Source: Rhodocollybia butyracea
Taxonomy: Eukaryota > Basidiomycota > Agaricomycetes > Agaricales > Omphalotaceae
Direction of reading: 5' to 3'
Length of the DNA stretch: 23,091 bases
Assembly: GCA_015501585.1 (NCBI GenBank)
Contig: JADNRY010000871.1
Location: 1-23,091, forward strand
Positions 18,990 through 23,091 of the stretch are shown here, piece by piece (positions within the stretch are counted from its first letter, which is position 1; each line of letters starts with the position of its first letter). Under the pieces are notes generated by a model. That model searched no databases. It saw only the letters and a program-made list of their open reading frames with translations, and was not told the DNA's origin. Position numbers and translations under genes: made by a program.

Positions 18990-19234
18990 TGTGAAGAGTG
19001 AAGCAGAGGAGGATGTTGATCAAGCAGAACGCTAGCGTTAAGGAAGCGAAAACAGCCGCTGACCTCTGCTGACAGATCTGATCTATTGATATAGGAAGTG
19101 CAAGGGAGGTGGTACAAAGGAGTTAGCCATATGTAGTCGTTTGATAGGTGACTTGTTCATTGTTGGCAGGACCACAAACTGTCAATCTCCCGCAGCGTGT
19201 TTCTTTCGCATTGCTCCCTCGATCACGATACTGC
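18990..19234. other. Upstream region of the kinase gene
   Basis: No gene supported. It presumably contains the kinase promoter and leader (minus strand). Confidence 0.4.
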
Positions 19235-19515
19235 GGCGGACTCACATGTCGCAGGACTATACCAAGTCAACGACTCGGCTGCCTCGTCCCGCTCTTCCAC
19301 GCTCCAAGAACGGGTTCTGGAGCTCTCAGTATCCAGCAAAGATCAGGCTGCTCTGTTTCGGGATGGATGCGATGTAGAGAAGCCAGGGCGTTTCAAGCTC
19401 GTGGTTCTCTACGAATAACCGGTCACTGCCAAAGAACCCACGTCAGTATAACCAATTACACACTTGCAATTGAATTTCTATGGGGCTTGGCTTACATTCC
19501 GTAGAAGAATGGGTG
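19235..19515 (-). pseudogene. Fragment of an unrecognised fungal gene, copy 2 (inverted relative to copy 1)
   Basis: The reverse strand aligns with 8514-8830. The intron at 19495-19426 (70 bp, GTAAGC...GGCAG) matches the 69-bp intron of copy 1. The exon then reads DRLFVENHELETPWLLYIAS, IPKQS and IFAGY, followed by an in-frame TGA where copy 1 has CGC (R). After a frame change it continues EERDEAAESLTWYSP. Much of the sequence has diverged while the encoded peptide is kept, so the split is old. The start exon is not clearly present. It lies just upstream of the kinase and before duplicate C. Confidence 0.5.
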
Positions 19516-20054
19516 TCTTCGAATTTCGGAAGGGGTAATCTATGGTACGGGTCTTTTGCTAATTAACCGAGGGTGAAACCTTGTGTGACCATCAAGACGG
19601 TAGCTAGTCGAATGACCGGCGAATGGAACGTTGTCTTCTAGTACGCTTCGTCCGATTCGCCCTTTGTTATTGCGCAGTTGCCAAAGGGCATCTATAGTAG
19701 CCAGTCACTTGAAGCTTTGGTAGGGAAAAACGGGGTTTTGCTTTACCTTTCCGATTACCATACTGTATAGCATCGAGCGAACTGGCCAATGATCGACTTC
19801 GAACGAATACTAGTAGGGAAAAGTATGGGTTTATGTATACTGTATCTCAAATATAATATGACATACTTTGTCTCCACGATGCTGCTCAGGGGACACGAAT
19901 ACGGTGTTCTAACGAAAAAAAGAAAAGAAAAGAGACAAGTACAACGGCTGCATTGAAGCGGGGTCACCGATTACTCACCCATAATCAATTATCAAGTCAT
20001 ACCAACTCGAGCACATTCTCACACCCCGACTCGGTCCATCATACACATACTCCA
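19516..20054. other. No gene supported
   Basis: Only short frames without recognisable content. A short A-rich stretch lies at 19913-19937. No repeat or RNA gene was found. Confidence 0.4.
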
Positions 20055-20204
20055 CATCAGATGTAGAGGTTTTGGAGTTTTTCGGGATGTAGCTTGCGGA
20101 TAGAGCATTTGGAAGTCGAGGACGAGGGAGGCGGGGATGTGAGTGAGAAAAAAGCAGAAATAGATGAGGTCGAGCGGACGCGAGGTTAGAGAAATTCGTG
20201 CCAT
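20055..20204 (-). pseudogene. TMEM97-like 5' fragment, duplicate C
   Basis: From ATG at 20204 it reads MARISLTSRPLDLIYFCFF and on to FQMLYP, nearly identical to the first 36 residues of the intact gene. A one-base loss then shifts the frame (20098-20104 region). DNA similarity continues to about residue 51 and stops. Exons 2 and 3 are missing. Exon-1 conservation this high, with one residue change in the first 36, suggests a recent copy or gene conversion with the intact gene. Confidence 0.8.
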
Positions 20205-20242
20205 GGCTGTTGGCAGGTTTTTTTTTTGGCGCCTAAGCTTTT

Positions 20243-20262
20243 ACGACATGTGACGTATTGCG
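20243..20262. promoter_or_regulatory. Copy of the conserved upstream block, duplicate C
   Basis: Identical over 20 bp to 9871-9890. The bases after it (GTCC) do not complete the second TGACG half-site. It lies between the TMEM97-like fragment (minus) and the F-box-type pseudogene (plus), as expected for a shared divergent promoter. Confidence 0.55.
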
Positions 20263-20480
20263 GTCCACGCGCGCCGCTTTTAGTCTTCTAATCGATTGTC
20301 GTTCTTACTCCACCGCCAACAGGACCAACAAAAACTGTAAGCTGCTGCTTTCTCTGAATAATTATTGACATACCTAAAGGTCATTTAGCTTCGAAAATAT
20401 CGACGATTTTGTTCTGGCCACTGGCGGCGTCTTATACGCTGGCTTCACGCGACAAAATTTTCTCATTAAAAAGCTTGCAA

Positions 20481-22219
20481 ATGGCTCAACATCTTCTCTC
20501 ATCCCGTCTCGAACACCAATTCTACATCGAACCATCCACACTATCACTCCTCCGACTCAATTAACTGAAGCAGAAGCAGAAGTATCATGTCTAGAGAAAG
20601 AAATAAACACCCGTAGATCCGTCAAAGCCCCCGTCTCCCACCTCATCCGTTGCAATAAATCCACTCATGCCAAAACTCGCCTCTCTCAAAAACGCTTCTT
20701 GCTCCCGTCCGGCGAGTCCCAACAGAAATCCTTTCAGTAATTTTCGAATTTGTGTGTCTTCCTCGCTCGATTAGACATCCTCCTGGGAAAACGCACACTC
20801 GACCACATTCGCGGTCCTGCAGCCATCAGCAAAGTCTGCGCGGCGTGGCGGAACGTCGCGTACGCGACACCGCGGATCTGGTCACGCTTGACCGTGGATG
20901 TGAATATCGCGAAAACACTCGGCTGCGCTGGGAAAGGGCGTGGCAGTGGTTGACAGACTGGGCTTTCGCGGAGTCAGGATGTTCCGTGGACGATTAGTCT
21001 TGTTTTTTGCTGTAATGCGAAGAGACCGAAGATTGAAGACAGGATGATACGCGCTCTCGCGCATATCCTATCCTTTTGCTGTAAGATCAAGAATCTCCAC
21101 TTGACCGGGCACCTACCTCCCTTCGACCGCTTTTCAGCTTGCCGCAGTCGTCGTTCCCTGTCCTGGAGAGTCTGACTCTGATTGTCGATGAAGGAGTCCT
21201 GCATGCCGATATCCTCAAAGGCTACTTTGCCAGTTCCTTTCCCGGAGGCGATAAAGTCCAAGCATTCCTAGACGCGCCGAACCTAAAAACTGTTGCTATC
21301 ACAGAAGCCTTTCACGTCCGCTACCTCTCTCTCGATTTCTTCGCCCCTTCCTGCTGGAACAGCTGACCTCCCTCAAAATCGTTGATAAGAGAACACAACG
21401 CTCACGCGTTGATCTCGTTTTTCAGGATTTTCTATCCCGGTGTAAAGCGCTCACTAGACTCCGATTCAGCTGTACCCGCATGGCGGACTCGTTCGATAAT
21501 GAGAAAACAGCTCGTGTTTCCTAGCTTGACTTCACTGGAGATTGATTTGCCGTGTTATCCTCGACTGCACCATCTACAACGGCGATTTCTTCGACCTCAT
21601 CACCGCGCCTTCCCTTAACGACCTCAAAATATGGATGTTTGACATCCAGAGTTTCACCACCAGCCTCCGCAGTTTCCAAGCCCGCTCTGCCTCCGCCTCC
21701 ATATCCCACCCCCATCCCCATCCCCATTCACGCTGTCGACCCTATACTTAGGCATGTTCATCCATGGCGCCACTCCCCCCTCGAGTGTCTCCATGAATTC
21801 ATCGCAGTCCTACATCTCTTTCCCCACATCAAATCTTTCCATCTCGCAGACCACTCCGCGAGATTCAACTGGGACACCTGCTCCGCGAAATGACGCCTTA
21901 TGAAGCACGCTCAGGCTCCTCAACCTCCGAGGTCACGCTGTTCCCGAAACTCACGGAGCTGACGCTGGAGTCGCGGACCCGCCGGGGCTTGTTCGTGATG
22001 GAGCATTGCACGGTGTATATTGCGGTGAAGAGTGGTGGTGGTGGTGATAATGTTTCTAAGAGTCATGGTACTAATGGCGACGAGGGAAATACGCAGAAGG
22101 TTACAACGAAGGACACAAAGAAGGCAGTAGCGGACTCTCGATCCCCAGAGGTAGTCAAGGCGTTTGGCGAGGAGGTTTCTGTTTTTTGTTTGTCCAAGAT
22201 CGCGGCGGGCGCGAGGTAG
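20481..22219 (+). pseudogene. F-box/LRR-type gene remnant, duplicate C (longer copy)
   Basis: A start at 20481 reads MAQHLLSSRLEHQFYIEPS and soon hits a stop. In other frames follow a coiled-coil-like EAEAEVSCLEKEI and then the F-box start APVRRVPTEILSVIFEF (20701-20750). After another shift comes ISKVCAAWRNVAYATPRIWS (20825-20883), the typical continuation in agaricomycete F-box proteins. Later pieces are LESLTLIVDEG, FFDLITAPSLNDLKI, FPKLTELTLESR and VVKAFGEEVSVFCL to TAG at 22219. F-box proteins bring substrates to SCF ubiquitin ligases. At least five frame changes and stops make this a pseudogene. It retains blocks missing from duplicate B. Confidence 0.65.
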
Positions 22220-22562
22220 CGGTGTTGTATGATGGACATTGTTGTTGTTGATATCCCGTTTTTGGTACTTATCATAGCTTATTTCTCCGACTTATTATAG
22301 AATCCTCCGACCTCTGAGTTTGAAGTGTACTTAATGTATACTTAATGTGTAATGTGTATCATATGTACTGTTATGTACTTTTTGTTGGAAGGGAATTCAA
22401 GCGTTGGATTCCTTAGTACTTGATGGAAATATGTCGTGACTCGTAATGGGAATTTGCGTTCAAGAAACAAGATTTATTTATTTTTGTCATTGAAATACAC
22501 ATTCTATCGCTGTGCGATTCTCTTTTGAACTTTCAAAACTTTCCTCCCTGGAGCCCCATAAA

Positions 22563-22713
22563 GCCTCCTTAGCTCAGTGGTGGAGGTTGTGCACTTGTAT
22601 AAAGAATGTGGTTTGAGTCATATCGCGTTATATTATACAATGCGAAGGCCAGTCGTTAATCCGGCTGGAGGCATGGAATAAAAGCAATGAAAAACTGAGA
22701 GTTGAGTTTTTTT
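22563..22713 (+). repeat. tRNA-Thr-like Pol III element (SINE or tRNA pseudogene)
   Basis: GCCTCCTTAGCTCAGTGGTG at 22563-22582 matches the 5' half of a fungal tRNA-Thr, with an intact A box (TAGCTCAGTGG). CTTGTAT follows, an anticodon-loop-like segment with TGT in the anticodon position. The B box at 22610-22619 is GGTTTGAGTC, with the invariant C changed to T. Stem pairing in the anticodon arm and the 3' acceptor strand are lost, so it is not a functional tRNA. Unrelated sequence follows to a run of seven T (22707-22713), a Pol III terminator, giving a possible transcript of about 150 nt. This layout fits a tRNA-derived SINE. Confidence 0.5.
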
Positions 22714-22811
22714 CTTTTATGAATCTCAAGTCCTCTTTCGGAAACCAATAGGTAGGTCAACGGTTGAGTTAACAAATTTCAGCGCCCAGCTGTAGTACAG
22801 TTCTCGATCCT

Positions 22812-23078
22812 TTATGTGTCTGATGAGACACGAGGTGTCTTAAGAGGTGCAGTAGGTGGGGAAACATGCAATAACTTTAACTTTTTAGGTGATGTGGTAT
22901 GCATAGAATCAGATAATCTCTTGCGCTTTTTGGAAGGGGTTAATAGAAGTATGCAGAATAGCTGCAGTGATAGGCAATGAAACAGTGCCATCAACAAGAG
23001 TTTTAGATAGTCTCTAACTTGGTCTCTAACACTCATCATAGCAGAGTCATAGATGAAGGATATCTGGATCTCTACCAA
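22812..23078 (-). other. C-terminal end of an unrecognised ORF running toward the right edge
   Basis: On the minus strand the frame ends with a basic, NLS-like stretch (PSKKRKRLSDSMHTTSPKK) and TPRVSSDT, stop at 22812. Upstream of it, a one-base change of frame at the G-run 22936-22939 would instead give DGTVSLPITAAILHTSINP joined to the basic tail. It could be the end of a transposon protein or of a host gene lying beyond the window. The first half in the open frame (LLMALFHCLSLQLF) may be non-coding. Confidence 0.3.
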
Positions 23079-23091
23079 TTACAAGGCGCTT

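Larger units (their letters stand above)
20055..22790. repeat. Segmental duplicate C of the TMEM97 / upstream region / F-box unit
   Basis: This segment aligns with 13302-14881 over the TMEM97 5' part, the upstream region, the F-box remnant and its 3' flank. It also aligns with 9656-10090 over the TMEM97 5' part and upstream region. Relative to 13302-14881 it has two extra F-box blocks and an extra roughly 200 bp near its right end that contains the tRNA-like element. Confidence 0.6.

Noticed and set aside
22563..22640. Functional tRNA-Thr gene
   Set aside because: The anticodon stem does not pair, the B box has its invariant C changed and the 3' acceptor strand is missing.

Overview
The window looks like nuclear DNA of a basidiomycete fungus, most likely an Agaricomycete. 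The reasons are short GT-AG introns (about 50-70 bp, many per gene), a Crinkler/RHS-type NTPase gene, an SRPK-like kinase, an F-box/LRR-type gene family, and Ty3/gypsy and LINE debris. No prokaryotic gene organisation, rRNA or intact tRNA was seen. Identifications come from reading translations and from family knowledge; no database search was possible.

Layout. 1-1.8 kb: repeat-derived DNA, possibly an LTR on the minus strand. 1.8-7.0 kb: a decayed Ty3/gypsy retrotransposon (RT, RNase H, integrase, then a second downstream ORF and a probable 3' LTR). 7.0-7.9 kb: the 5'-truncated C-terminal end of a LINE on the minus strand. 8.5-9.0 kb: a fragment of an unrecognised gene that occurs again, inverted and degenerate, at 19.2-19.5 kb. 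9.16-9.82 kb: an intact three-exon TMEM97/EXPERA-family gene on the minus strand. 10.98-11.49 kb: a small 100-codon gene with four introns. 12.0-13.26 kb: a gene start split by a 911-bp DNA transposon with 255-bp terminal inverted repeats and a 6-bp target duplication. 14.9-17.3 kb: a Crinkler/RHS-like P-loop NTPase. 17.6-19.0 kb (minus): an SRPK-like kinase. The last 0.5 kb holds a tRNA-Thr-like (SINE-like) element and a partial minus-strand ORF.

The main organising theme is a local segmental duplication. The 5' part of the TMEM97 gene and its upstream region occur three times (about 9.66-10.09, 13.30-14.88 and 20.06-22.79 kb). In the second and third copies a divergent F-box/LRR-type pseudogene lies on the other side of the shared upstream region. 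Only the first copy keeps an intact TMEM97 gene. The 13-kb copy has lost two internal blocks of the F-box gene that the 20-kb copy retains. The Crinkler-like gene and the kinase lie between the two decayed copies.

Several otherwise good coding regions are broken by single-base changes in mononucleotide runs (three in the gypsy pol, two in the kinase). Either these genes are all decaying or the assembly has homopolymer errors. This should be settled before calling the kinase dead. The genes do not form a pathway: the window is an accessory, transposon-rich, fast-evolving region around one conserved housekeeping-type gene.
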